DNA of 64,000 bases, taken from Bacteroidota bacterium (GTDB lineage Bacteria > Bacteroidota > Ignavibacteria > Ignavibacteriales > Ignavibacteriaceae). A program made the translations under genes and the position numbers. Position 1 is the first letter of the stretch; each line of letters opens with the position of its first letter. The notes under the pieces were generated by a model, which was given only the letters and a program-made list of their open reading frames with translations, ran no database searches and was not told where the DNA came from. Positions 7,658-16,437 of the stretch are shown here, piece by piece. The stretch spans positions 43,004 to 107,003 of the forward strand of contig JAKAJV010000122.1 of NCBI GenBank assembly GCA_021813585.1, given 5' to 3'.

Positions 7658-9922
7658 TTATAAAATGATCTGCCACACTATTTTTGTTAGTACCGTAATA
7701 TCTTTTGTCCTTAGCGCGCCGCCGGTAGAAAGAAGATGGTTTACCACCAGATAAAAATTACTGCCGACATTCGGCTGCCAGTTGAAACGGTAATTAATAT
7801 TTATCTCGTTAAGCTCGTTGTTCCACTGTGCAAAGACCGAAGAAAATACCATCGTAGAGAAATCGTAGCTTAGCCTGGCGCCCAATTCGTTTGTGCTGAA
7901 GTTACTTTGCACAAGCCGAATATTGTTATGCGTATAATCGGTATAAATTGAGAAATGACTTCCTGCAGACCAGGTAACATTTACCGTAGCGGATTTAATG
8001 CTGCCGGTATAATAGTTGCCAGCTTGTAAATTTGCCTCGCCGTAAAAAGTCCTTCCGGGAGCGCTCCGGTAGTCTATCCCGTATGTTGTAAACCAATAAT
8101 CCCCGGCAGGTATTACAGAGCTGCCGAAAATATTGAAGTCTTCATTTAGCTTGTCAAAGTATCTGTTAATCTGCAAAGAAACATTGTCGCCCTGTACGGT
8201 AGAGAATCCCAAAGGCTGAAAGGATATTTCGCCGGTAAGAAGCGTACTGTTCTTATCGAAGTCGCAGGCCAAATCGACCGGAGAGAATTCCAGCTTTTTA
8301 ATATCGCCCAGGTTCACTCTTGGTGTAAAGGCAAAGCTGTATTCGTAGTGATTTATTCCGGTGCGCGATACGAATCCGATTTCCGGATTAAAATTTTCCT
8401 GGATGAATTTATAGTCCATATGCTGTTCGATCAGATCGTTGGGATAATCCAGATAAAAATTTCCCGCCCAAGACCTCCCGGATTGTTTCCTTTCGTTAGT
8501 CTTTGCTAATGTAGCACCGAAAATTAATGATTTGTTTTCCAGAAAATTGTTCGTCCTTAATACAACATCTCCGGCAAAAGACTGGCTGTAATCGTAGCTC
8601 GAAGTTTTATTAGAAAAAAATATGCCGGCATAGGACTGGTTAAACAGATCGAATTTAACACGGCCGACGGAATAGTTAGTAGGAGGTTCTCCGTTTTTGG
8701 CTGCCGTTTGAACATTTAAAAATCCGATCTCGGTATTGTTCAGCCTTCCTACCAGTTTAGCCCCGGCAATAATCGGGACGGCTTCGCCGTTGCTTAGGCC
8801 AATCCTCCTGCTGTAATAGATATTGTCATTTCCGCCAAGAGGAAGACTTAATGTATTGGCGCCTTCAATAAAGAAGTCTCTCTTTTCCGGATAGAAGAGA
8901 GGGAAGCGGGTTAAATTAATTTTTTCTTGATCTGATTCTACCTGGGCAAAATCGGTATTTACAGTTAGGTCTAGAGAGAGCGTCTCTGTAACTCCGTACT
9001 TAATATCCAGCCCGGGTTTGGAAACAAATATTCTGCTCGAATCGGTTTTTTCGCCGCCGACTGTATAGAAAGGCTTAAAGTAAATAGGATTTCCCCGCTT
9101 AATATCTCTTATATCTAGCAGCTCGCCTCCAAAAGTCATGTTGAAAAAATCCTGGTCCTTTTCATAAGACGTCCATTGTACTGTTTCTCCTTTGCGCTGA
9201 ATGGTGCGCATAAAATTTACTCCCCATACCTGAATTTTTTCGTTATAAAATTTGAAAGTAGAGAACGGGAAGACCATTTCGGCGCTCCAGCCGTTGTTAA
9301 CAATTGCAGACTTAACGAACCACACGCCGTTCCAGCTTTCGTTAAATCCGCTGAAGTTTTTGCCCGAAGTAAGCAGGGCATCATCGCGCATGCCCATCGG
9401 GTTTGTGCCGAACCAGTAGCTGTGCCTGCGGTCGTGGAATGTATCGAACCACAGGGCGATATTGTCGTCGCCGCTCCACTTGCCGTCCAGCTTAAGCTCG
9501 CGTGCAATAATTTTACCAGGCTCATCATCGTAGCACATTACTCCCACGTATAAATTCTTATCGTCGTAAAGAATTTTAACTTCGGTCTTCTCGGAGGGGA
9601 GTGCGCCGGGAACAGGCTCGCGGTCGTAAAAATCCGAAATCGGCTTGGCTTTGTTCCAAACAGAATCGTTGAGGACCCCGTCAATTAAAGGCGGGACCGA
9701 GGTCCTTACTGCATATATCCTTTTTGTTTGAGAAAATATAATAGTATTAAAGCCAACCGTAATAATAAAAATTAATAAAAGTAGCTTTAATCCGCTATTA
9801 AATTTATAAATAAGCGACTGCCGGCTTTGCAGATTTCGGACTGGCGGAGAATCTATGTTGTCCGGACAGGCAAGGGCAGGATTTATTAGAAGGAACGGGG
9901 ACAGAAATCCCGGTGCTTGCAA
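7658..9922 (-). CDS. DUF5916 outer-membrane protein with CBM9-like N-domain
   Basis: This 754-residue exported protein has a hydrophobic signal (about residues 45-65, ending IIFSQ). It then has a carbohydrate-binding family 9-like domain (PPLIDGVLNDSVWNKAKPISDFYDREP, later KILYDDKNLYVGVMCYDDEP), followed by a long strand-rich region. That region contains TVNTDFAQVESDQEKINLTRFPLFYPEKRDFF, the hallmark of DUF5916, and is likely an outer-membrane barrel. The ATG at 9922 leaves an unusually long 44-residue leader before the signal core. No ATG, GTG or TTG closer to the signal was found in this frame, so either the leader is real or a different start codon is used. The function is unproven. Confidence 0.8.
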   Translation of the reverse strand: MQAPGFLSPFLLINPALACPDNIDSPPVRNLQSRQSLIYKFNSGLKLLLLIFIITVGFNTIIFSQTKRIYAVRTSVPPLIDGVLNDSVWNKAKPISDFYDREPVPGALPSEKTEVKILYDDKNLYVGVMCYDDEPGKIIARELKLDGKWSGDDNIALWFDTFHDRRHSYWFGTNPMGMRDDALLTSGKNFSGFNESWNGVWFVKSAIVNNGWSAEMVFPFSTFKFYNEKIQVWGVNFMRTIQRKGETVQWTSYEKDQDFFNMTFGGELLDIRDIKRGNPIYFKPFYTVGGEKTDSSRIFVSKPGLDIKYGVTETLSLDLTVNTDFAQVESDQEKINLTRFPLFYPEKRDFFIEGANTLSLPLGGNDNIYYSRRIGLSNGEAVPIIAGAKLVGRLNNTEIGFLNVQTAAKNGEPPTNYSVGRVKFDLFNQSYAGIFFSNKTSSYDYSQSFAGDVVLRTNNFLENKSLIFGATLAKTNERKQSGRSWAGNFYLDYPNDLIEQHMDYKFIQENFNPEIGFVSRTGINHYEYSFAFTPRVNLGDIKKLEFSPVDLACDFDKNSTLLTGEISFQPLGFSTVQGDNVSLQINRYFDKLNEDFNIFGSSVIPAGDYWFTTYGIDYRSAPGRTFYGEANLQAGNYYTGSIKSATVNVTWSAGSHFSIYTDYTHNNIRLVQSNFSTNELGARLSYDFSTMVFSSVFAQWNNELNEININYRFNWQPNVGSNFYLVVNHLLSTGGALRTKDITVLTKIVWQIIL

Positions 9923-10184
9923 TTGGTTTTTTATTTTTAACCTGGCTTGAATAATAGGATTTCCAATTAATATCTTTTAAATAAGTATTTATTTAGGGAG
10001 CTAAAATAAAGTCATAAGTAGAGTTTTCAAACTATAATTGTTTAAACTTTCGGGAAGGGTTTTTATTTGATCGTTGCGTTTTATCATATCTTCCTTCAGA
10101 AATAAAATTTTTAAAAATATTTTTATTAATTTAATCGACGTAAATGTTTCATACTCAATATAGATAATAAATCCAGGTGCCGGT

Positions 10185-11060
10185 TTGTCACAGAAAATTA
10201 TAGCAAAAGTATCGGACGGGGAGGTAAAAAAGCTAAAGAATGAATTAAAATTGTTGCAGGAGGTAAAGCCGGATCTTTCAATTTCGGCAATAAGATTCGG
10301 AACCCTTGGCGACGATAATGTAATAAGTTTTAATACAGAAGACGAGAATTATCCGCTAATCGTAGATAAGATGGTTCAGCTGGGGATAAATCTTTTACTG
10401 CCTATAGTAAAGCAAGCAGGCGAAAAGACAGCAGTTGTTGAGAACAATATAAATAATAAAGAGGCTTCACCGGATAACAGCCAGCGGAAGCAAAATAAAG
10501 ATAACCCTGCGTCGGTAATAGATTCGGCAATAAAAAGCGGCGACTACGAGACTCTAATCAAAGTATCGAAAGATATTAGATTTGGCCACGAGCAGATGAA
10601 GAAAGCAAAAGATAATCTTTATGATACTGTTATAAGTGAGATTGATAGGGTTTATTCCCTCGGTCAAAAAAGCCGTATCCAGAGAGTTGATTGTATAGAA
10701 AGACTGATTAAGATAGCATCGGATAAAGATATTAAAGCGCTGCATAAGATTGACGCCTTAAAGGCTGCGGGCTTGGCTGCCGTTAAGCTTTGTACTACCT
10801 CTAATGATTATATGAGTTACCTAATACAGCTATGTAATAATAATGTAGTTCCGAATATTATAAACGTAAATGCCGCTATTGCACTGTCCGGGCTCGTCCT
10901 GCCCGAGTCGGGCCAATCAAACGAAGATCTGGACTACGCAATTAAATATTTAAACTACAAGTGGCTGTTGATTGCCTACGACATCGTAATCAACGAGCTG
11001 TCTTCAAAGGAAAAAGACCGGTTCATTCAATTGATAAACGCAATTAAGGACAAGCGCTGA
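10185..11060 (+). CDS. Hypothetical helical protein (TTG start)
   Basis: I do not recognise this 291-residue protein. It has no signal peptide or membrane segment, so it should be cytoplasmic. The first 90 residues look like a small alpha/beta unit (IIAKVSDGEVKKLKNELKLL, DDNVISFNTED). A polar linker follows at about residues 90-110 (NNINNKEASPDNSQRKQNKD). Then comes an all-helical region to the end, with HEAT-like or TPR-like spacing. The start is TTG at 10185; the GTG a few bases upstream is out of frame. It is followed after 206 bp by the sensor kinase gene and preceded by a divergent DUF5916 gene. Neither neighbour suggests a role. Confidence 0.6.
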   Translation: MSQKIIAKVSDGEVKKLKNELKLLQEVKPDLSISAIRFGTLGDDNVISFNTEDENYPLIVDKMVQLGINLLLPIVKQAGEKTAVVENNINNKEASPDNSQRKQNKDNPASVIDSAIKSGDYETLIKVSKDIRFGHEQMKKAKDNLYDTVISEIDRVYSLGQKSRIQRVDCIERLIKIASDKDIKALHKIDALKAAGLAAVKLCTTSNDYMSYLIQLCNNNVVPNIINVNAAIALSGLVLPESGQSNEDLDYAIKYLNYKWLLIAYDIVINELSSKEKDRFIQLINAIKDKR

Positions 11061-11266
11061 ATTTATTAAAGGATTCCCGATCTCAAGTTTGCCCTGGCCT
11101 TCAATTCTTCTATTAAATTTTTTGAGTTTGCTTTAAATAACCGGCCTGCTTATTATTATATCCATAATGGAAAAATCTTTTTATCTCTAGAATTCTTGGC
11201 ATGAATAAATTACGGGATGAGAAATTTATTTCAATAAAAAGAATATTATCCATACATATATTTTGA

Positions 11267-14200
11267 ATGAATGAAACCCCGGATAAGAATATCCCGATGA
11301 AAGCACTTAATAAGAAAATAATTTCAAGTCTGCCTTGTAAGATATCGATTCTAGTTTTATGGTCAGTCTTTTTTACTTCCGCGGCTTTAGCCCAGCTGTC
11401 GGATAAAAATTTTGAGCACATAATGAGCGATAAGGGGCTGTCGCAGAATACTATTCATTATATTCTACAAGATAAGCAGGGGTTTATGTGGTTCGCTACG
11501 GAAGACGGCCTTGATAAATACGACGGATACAACTTCGAAATATTTAAGAATATACCGAACAATAAGAATTCTATTTCGGATAATTTTATCTGGACTCTGT
11601 ACCAGGATAAAGGCGGAAACCTGTGGATCGGTACGAACAGCGGCGGCCTTTGCAAGTTCGACCGGATGCTGGACCAGTTCGATAATTACAGGAATATTCC
11701 CAGCGATTCTTCGAGCTTAAGCAGCAACAATGTACGGGCTATCTTTGAAGATGACAAAGGCGACCTGTGGATAGGCACCGAAGGCGGGGGACTTAACGAA
11801 CTGGATGAAAGGAACAATGTATTTAAACATTTCCGTCACGAGCCCGGTAATCCCCACAGCCTAAGTAACAATACTGTCCTCTCTATATATGAAGATAAGC
11901 AGGGAACATTATGGATAGGTACTGACGGCGGACTTGACAGGTTTAATAAATCCGAAGGCAATTTTCAAAGATTCCAATATGTCCCCCACGACGTACACAC
12001 TATTAGCAACAACGTAGTCCTTTCTTTATACGAAGACAGGTCGGGCGGATTTTGGGTAGGCACCTTGTTCGGCTTAAATTATTTCGACAGGAAGAGCGGC
12101 AAGTTTTACAGGTATTTCAGCAACCTGGATATTTCCAGCAGCCTTGATAACGGAAGAATTAATTCCATACTTGAAGACGAGACCGGAACGCTGTGGGTAG
12201 CTACCGGCGGCGGCTTATACCAGTTTGACAGAAAGAAAAAAAAGTTTATAAGCTTTACGCATAACCCTTCTCATTCTTCAAGCCTAAGCAACAATAACAT
12301 CCTTTCTCTCTATGAAGATTATTCCGGGATAATCTGGATTGGTACTGCCGAAGGCGGTATAATTAAGTTCGACCGGGAGAGGATGAAATTTAAGCATTAC
12401 ATGTACGACCCTACGAATCCCAACAGCCTTAGCTATAATACTGTGCGCTCGCTGTATCAGGATAAAGACGGCATAATATGGATTGGAACTTTAGGCGGCG
12501 GGCTGAACAGGCTGGACAGAAGAACCAACCAATATACCCACTATCTATACAACTCGCTCAACCCGTACAGCCTGGATAATAATTCCGTAATTTCAATTTA
12601 TAGGGATAGAGCAGGCACTCTTTGGGTAGGCACCTGGGGCGGGGGATTAAATAAAGCCGTCGGCACATATGGTAAGAATATAAAGTTCGAGCATTACCTT
12701 ACAAATCCATCGGAAACAAACAGTATAAGCAATAATATTGTCCAGGCAATATACGAAGATAGGCAGGGCAGGTTTTGGATAGGAACCGGTATCGGCTTGG
12801 ATATAATGGACAGGAAGACCGGCAGGTTTTACAGCTACACGAACGATAATAAAGATCCGAACAGCATTAGCGATAACCAGATTCAATCATGCATTAAGGA
12901 AGACAAGAACGGTAATTTGTGGATTGGAACCTGGAACGGCTTAAATAAGCTGGACCTTTCCAAAGTTCCGTTAAAGCCTCCTTTCGGTCGTTTAAACTTT
13001 AACAGGTATCATCATATTGCAGGCAAGCAATCTAGCCTTAGCGACAACAGGGTAATTTCCATTTACGAAGACAAAAGCGGTACGCTTTGGTTCGGCACGT
13101 ACGGCGGCGGTTTGAATAAACTGGATGTAAGCCAGCAGAAGCTTAACAACGGCAGAGCCAGGTTTATTCACTATTCAATTAAAGACGGACTTGCAAGCAA
13201 CATTATTTACGGAATTCTGGGCGACGACGAGGGAAATCTTTGGCTGAGCACCGATAACGGCCTATCCAAGTTCAATCCTAAAACCGAAGCATTTAGTAAT
13301 TATTTCGAAAGCGACGGGCTGCAGGGCAATCAATTTTTCTGGGGCGCCAGTTTTAAAGGTATTAACGGCGAGCTATTCTTCGGCGGTACAAACGGCTTGA
13401 ACGCTTTTTATCCTTCGCAGTTGAAAGAAAACAGGCATATTCCGCCGATTGTAATTACCGACTTGCAGATATTTAATAGGCCGGTTGAGATTGGAGCTAA
13501 GGGCTCTCCTCTGGTTAAATCGATTTTCGAAACTAAAGAAATAAAGCTCTCCTACAGCCAGAACGTCTTCTCTTTGCAATTTGCTGCGCTAGACTTTACA
13601 GCGCCGAATAAAAACCAGTATGAGTATATGATGGAAGGCTTCGATAAGAACTGGGTTAAATCCGGAAACAGAAGGTTTGTTACCTACACAAATTTAGACC
13701 CGGGTACTTATACCTTTAGAGTGAAAGGCTCCAACAACGACGGTATATGGAACAACAAGGGCGCTTCGTTAAAAATTATTATCCTTCCGCCGTTCTGGAG
13801 GACGTGGTGGTTTATTATTATTTCCATCGTTGTTATAGGCGGAGTTATTGTAATGTTTATTACCTACCGCGTAAAGCATTTGCTGGATATTGAACGGCTA
13901 AGGATTAAGCTTGCTGCAGATCTTCACGATAACATCGGATCGAGCCTTACAGAAATATCTATCCTCAGCGAAGTAATTTCCAAAAAGCTGGACTCGGTGG
14001 GGGACGACATTAAAAAAAGTCTTAAGATGATCAGCGATAACTCCCGCAACCTGATAGATAACATGAGCGATATTGTCTGGCTGGTTAATCCGAACCGGGA
14101 CTCCCTTTACGACCTTATTTTAAGATTGAGAGATACGTATACCGAATTATCTTCGTACGCTAGCATCTCGTTCAGGTCTGAGAATTTAAAATCCCTGGAA

Positions 14201-14500
14201 AAAGTTTCTCTTTCTATGGAACACCGGCAGCACCTTTATTTGATCTTTAAGGAAGGAATTAATAACTGCATTACTCACAGCGGCTGCACAGAAATTTCTC
14301 TGGATGCTTTTATTAGAGGTAAGCGGCTGGAAATGGTTTTAAAGGATAACGGCCTTGGATTCGAAATTAATAACGAATATAACGGCAACGGGCTTAGCAA
14401 TATGAAGCGCCGCGCCAAATCTATCGGCGGCGAAATCCATATCAATTCTTCCCCGGGTGAAGGCACCTCATTGATATTTGTCGGCAACATCCTTAAGTAA
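11267..14500 (+). CDS. Beta-propeller (Reg_prop/Y_Y_Y) sensor histidine kinase, HisKA_3 type
   Basis: This 1077-residue membrane sensor begins with a signal peptide (core about residues 24-41). About fourteen propeller repeats follow, each of the form LSxNxVxSIYEDxxGxLWIGTxGGL (residues about 45-690), then a Y_Y_Y domain (about 725-835) and one transmembrane helix (about 848-868). The cytoplasmic kinase has phospho-acceptor His887 in LAADLHDNIGSSLTEIS, and the ATPase shows the KEGINNCITHS N-box and DNGLGFE and GNGLSNMKRRA G-boxes. There is no receiver or AraC domain, unlike Bacteroides hybrid systems. It should phosphorylate the NarL-type regulators encoded next. The ATG at 11297 (residue 11) is a good alternative start because a TATATTTT box lies at 11256-11263. 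The periplasmic propeller probably senses glycan breakdown products. Confidence 0.9.
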   Translation: MNETPDKNIPMKALNKKIISSLPCKISILVLWSVFFTSAALAQLSDKNFEHIMSDKGLSQNTIHYILQDKQGFMWFATEDGLDKYDGYNFEIFKNIPNNKNSISDNFIWTLYQDKGGNLWIGTNSGGLCKFDRMLDQFDNYRNIPSDSSSLSSNNVRAIFEDDKGDLWIGTEGGGLNELDERNNVFKHFRHEPGNPHSLSNNTVLSIYEDKQGTLWIGTDGGLDRFNKSEGNFQRFQYVPHDVHTISNNVVLSLYEDRSGGFWVGTLFGLNYFDRKSGKFYRYFSNLDISSSLDNGRINSILEDETGTLWVATGGGLYQFDRKKKKFISFTHNPSHSSSLSNNNILSLYEDYSGIIWIGTAEGGIIKFDRERMKFKHYMYDPTNPNSLSYNTVRSLYQDKDGIIWIGTLGGGLNRLDRRTNQYTHYLYNSLNPYSLDNNSVISIYRDRAGTLWVGTWGGGLNKAVGTYGKNIKFEHYLTNPSETNSISNNIVQAIYEDRQGRFWIGTGIGLDIMDRKTGRFYSYTNDNKDPNSISDNQIQSCIKEDKNGNLWIGTWNGLNKLDLSKVPLKPPFGRLNFNRYHHIAGKQSSLSDNRVISIYEDKSGTLWFGTYGGGLNKLDVSQQKLNNGRARFIHYSIKDGLASNIIYGILGDDEGNLWLSTDNGLSKFNPKTEAFSNYFESDGLQGNQFFWGASFKGINGELFFGGTNGLNAFYPSQLKENRHIPPIVITDLQIFNRPVEIGAKGSPLVKSIFETKEIKLSYSQNVFSLQFAALDFTAPNKNQYEYMMEGFDKNWVKSGNRRFVTYTNLDPGTYTFRVKGSNNDGIWNNKGASLKIIILPPFWRTWWFIIISIVVIGGVIVMFITYRVKHLLDIERLRIKLAADLHDNIGSSLTEISILSEVISKKLDSVGDDIKKSLKMISDNSRNLIDNMSDIVWLVNPNRDSLYDLILRLRDTYTELSSYASISFRSENLKSLEKVSLSMEHRQHLYLIFKEGINNCITHSGCTEISLDAFIRGKRLEMVLKDNGLGFEINNEYNGNGLSNMKRRAKSIGGEIHINSSPGEGTSLIFVGNILK

Positions 14501-14678
14501 CTTTATTTTTATTTTGGGTTGATTTTCATTCCTTTAATACCAATATTTCATTCAAATTCTTAAATAAAAATAACTTTTTAATTAAAGGTTTTTTGTTTTG
14601 TCTATTTGGCCGGATTTATTGCATCAGGAAAAAATTCTTTGAATAATCCGGTAATTTTGTTTGTCGGAGCTTATAAGA

Positions 14679-15314
14679 ATGATCAAAGTAATTGTTGTTG
14701 AGGACAATGACGCAATTAGAGAAGGACTTAGGATCTTAATCGACGGTACGGACGGCTATGCATGTATAGGTGCATATGCGGATTGTAATTCGATGCTTAA
14801 AAATTTGGAGAGGCATGAGCCGGATGTACTTCTTATGGATATCGGATTGCCCGGTATGAATGGAATAGACGGGATTAAAAAGGCCAAGGCCGTCTATCCG
14901 GATCTTACAATTCTGGTATTAACAGTTTACGAAGAGAACGAACTGGTCTTTGATGCATTATGTGCAGGCGCCTGCGGGTATCTTGTTAAGAAAACCCCTC
15001 CGTCAAGACTGCTTGAAGCTATTCAGGAAGCATACCAGGGCGGTGCGCCGATGAGTGCAAACATAGCTAGGAAAGTAATAGATTTTTTCCAGCAGAAAAA
15101 ACAGTTCCCCGCAAAGCCGCAAACTATTTTAACGCCGCGTGAAAAGGAGATCTTAAGTGGACTGGTTGAAGGGAACAGTTTTAAGGCAATAGCAGACTCT
15201 TTGTTTATAAGCATCGAAACAGTCAGATTCCACTTCAGGAATATTTATAAAAAGCTCCATGTGCATTCCCAGTCGGAAGCCGTTGCGAAGGCAATAAAAG
15301 AAGGAATAATTTAA
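14679..15314 (+). CDS. NarL/LuxR-family response regulator, copy 1
   Basis: This 211-residue DNA-binding regulator has an N-terminal receiver domain (acidic pocket Glu8-Asp9, phospho-acceptor Asp54 in VLLMDIGLPGMNG, Thr/Lys region VLTVYEEN and LVKKTPP). Its C-terminal LuxR helix-turn-helix (about 148-211) contains TPREKEILSGLVEGNSFKAI and FISIETVRFHFRNIYKKLHVHS. I chose ATG 14679 over the upstream in-frame TTG at 14661 because MIKVxVVEDND aligns with the start of the second copy at 15550. It lies 178 bp after the sensor kinase and should receive phosphate from it. It is strongly similar to copy 2 throughout, with the DNA-recognition region practically identical. Confidence 0.93.
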   Translation: MIKVIVVEDNDAIREGLRILIDGTDGYACIGAYADCNSMLKNLERHEPDVLLMDIGLPGMNGIDGIKKAKAVYPDLTILVLTVYEENELVFDALCAGACGYLVKKTPPSRLLEAIQEAYQGGAPMSANIARKVIDFFQQKKQFPAKPQTILTPREKEILSGLVEGNSFKAIADSLFISIETVRFHFRNIYKKLHVHSQSEAVAKAIKEGII

Positions 15315-15354
15315 AGGCAGACAAAATTATCTCCCGTATCCGCCTGTCCCCCCT

Positions 15355-15370
15355 CTACCTATTTAGGTAG
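15355..15370. promoter_or_regulatory. Perfect inverted repeat upstream of regulator copy 2
   Basis: CTACCTATTTAGGTAG is a perfect 6-nt inverted repeat with a 4-nt centre. It contains TACCTAT, which fits the NarL-family heptamer TACYYMT. A related imperfect repeat lies at 16224-16241 in the next regulator-receptor gap. A second site follows 52 bp downstream, centre to centre. Binding by the adjacent NarL-type regulators is inferred. Confidence 0.5.
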
Positions 15371-15406
15371 TATTAATTTATAAATACAATTTGGTTAAAC
15401 AGAAAA

Positions 15407-15422
15407 TACCTATGTTTATGTA
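15407..15422. promoter_or_regulatory. NarL-type 7-2-7 site upstream of regulator copy 2
   Basis: TACCTAT-GT-TTATGTA has the 7-2-7 inverted layout known for NarL/NarP operators. The left heptamer fits TACYYMT and the right half is degenerate. It starts 143 bp before the ATG of regulator copy 2 and is conserved in sequence, including the following GTGG, at 16276-16291. This suggests autoregulation of the second regulator gene. Confidence 0.45.
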
Positions 15423-15549
15423 GTGGCAACAAGGCTCCAATATCGATAGATTTAATGTTGAGAAAATTAGAGATCGTTAATTATGTATATTGATACTAAG
15501 GTGAGCCGAATATTTTTATATCTTTATCTTAACGCGGCGGGCGCTTAGA

Positions 15550-16188
15550 ATGATTAAGGTTGTCGTCGTTGAAGATAACGATACTATTCGCGATGGATTA
15601 AAGATTCTGATCGATGGTACCGAAGGCTACAGCTGCATTGGTGCATATTCCAAATGCGAGGCGATGCTTAAGGTACTTGAAAAATTACAGCCTGATGTAC
15701 TTTTGATGGATATAGGTCTGCCCGGCATGAACGGCATAGACGGCATAAAAGAAGCCAAGGCTGTTTTACCCGATCTCAACATACTCGTCTTAACGGTTTA
15801 TGAAGAAAACGATCTTATATTCGATGCATTATGCGCAGGGGCTTGCGGTTATCTAGTAAAGAAAACCCCCCCGTCCAAACTGCTTGAGGCAATTAAGGAA
15901 GCTACCCAGGGCGGCGCACCCATGAGCTCTCATATTGCTCGCAAGGTTATCGACTTTTTCCAGCATAAGAACCGGTCGGCATCCAAAGGCGCAAACAACA
16001 ATTTAACGCCCAGAGAACGGGAAATATTAAGCGGCCTGGTTGAAGGCAACAGCTTTAAGGCCATTGCCGATTCCCTTTTTATAAGTATAGAAACAGTCAG
16101 GTTTCACTTCAGAAACATCTATAAAAAATTACATGTTCATTCACAGTCCGAGGCGGTAGCTAAGGCAATAAAAGAAGGACTTATATAA
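15550..16188 (+). CDS. NarL/LuxR-family response regulator, copy 2
   Basis: This 212-residue paralogue of the preceding regulator has the same architecture: receiver with Asp54 as phospho-acceptor (VLLMDIGLPGMNG), linker near residues 135-150, and LuxR helix-turn-helix at about 150-212. The recognition region (NSFKAIADSLFISIETVRFHFRNIYKKLHVHSQSEAVAKAIKEG) is identical to copy 1. Divergence is confined to the receiver surface and the linker. The two proteins should therefore read the same DNA sites while possibly differing in kinase contact or dimerisation. It is separated from copy 1 by 235 bp carrying putative operator sites and sits directly before the TonB receptor gene. Confidence 0.93.
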   Translation: MIKVVVVEDNDTIRDGLKILIDGTEGYSCIGAYSKCEAMLKVLEKLQPDVLLMDIGLPGMNGIDGIKEAKAVLPDLNILVLTVYEENDLIFDALCAGACGYLVKKTPPSKLLEAIKEATQGGAPMSSHIARKVIDFFQHKNRSASKGANNNLTPREREILSGLVEGNSFKAIADSLFISIETVRFHFRNIYKKLHVHSQSEAVAKAIKEGLI

Positions 16189-16223
16189 TAGCATAGTTTT
16201 CTCTTTTTCTGCGTAAATAATCT

Positions 16224-16241
16224 CCTATCCATTTAGGTAGG
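16224..16241. promoter_or_regulatory. Imperfect inverted repeat upstream of the TonB receptor operon
   Basis: CCTATCC-ATTT-AGGTAGG repeats the layout and the ATTTAGGTAG core of the perfect palindrome at 15355-15370. Its centre is about 51 bp from the second site at 16276-16291, matching the 52-bp spacing of the other pair. The spacing is close to five helical turns, as expected if regulators bind on one face of the DNA. Confidence 0.45.
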
Positions 16242-16275
16242 AAAATATTGCGAATTTTGAGCAATTACTTGAAAA

Positions 16276-16291
16276 TACCCATGTTTAGGTA
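16276..16291. promoter_or_regulatory. NarL-type 7-2-7 site upstream of the TonB receptor operon
   Basis: TACCCAT-GT-TTAGGTA has one heptamer fully matching TACYYMT and, on the other strand, TACCTAA matching six of seven positions, separated by 2 bp as in NarL/NarP operators. It begins 162 bp upstream of the TonB receptor ATG. It is the best candidate operator in the locus. The match is to the family consensus; binding is not shown. Confidence 0.5.
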
Positions 16292-16437
16292 GTGGTTTAA
16301 GCAAGGGTAAATATATAGTTTATAATCAGTATTTTTACCTGCATTTAAACTATTATTAAGAAATAGACTAATCGACTAATTGAAACAAAAAGAAAATAAA
16401 TTGGTATGAAAATAATTTTTACATCCCGGAGGGATAC

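Noticed and set aside
9217..9528. 103-residue minus-strand frame inside the DUF5916 gene
   Set aside because: It is in another frame of a gene with convincing domain signatures and has no recognisable protein features.
14661..14678. TTG start for response regulator copy 1
   Set aside because: The paralogue begins at the aligned MIKV methionine, and the added residues have no counterpart.
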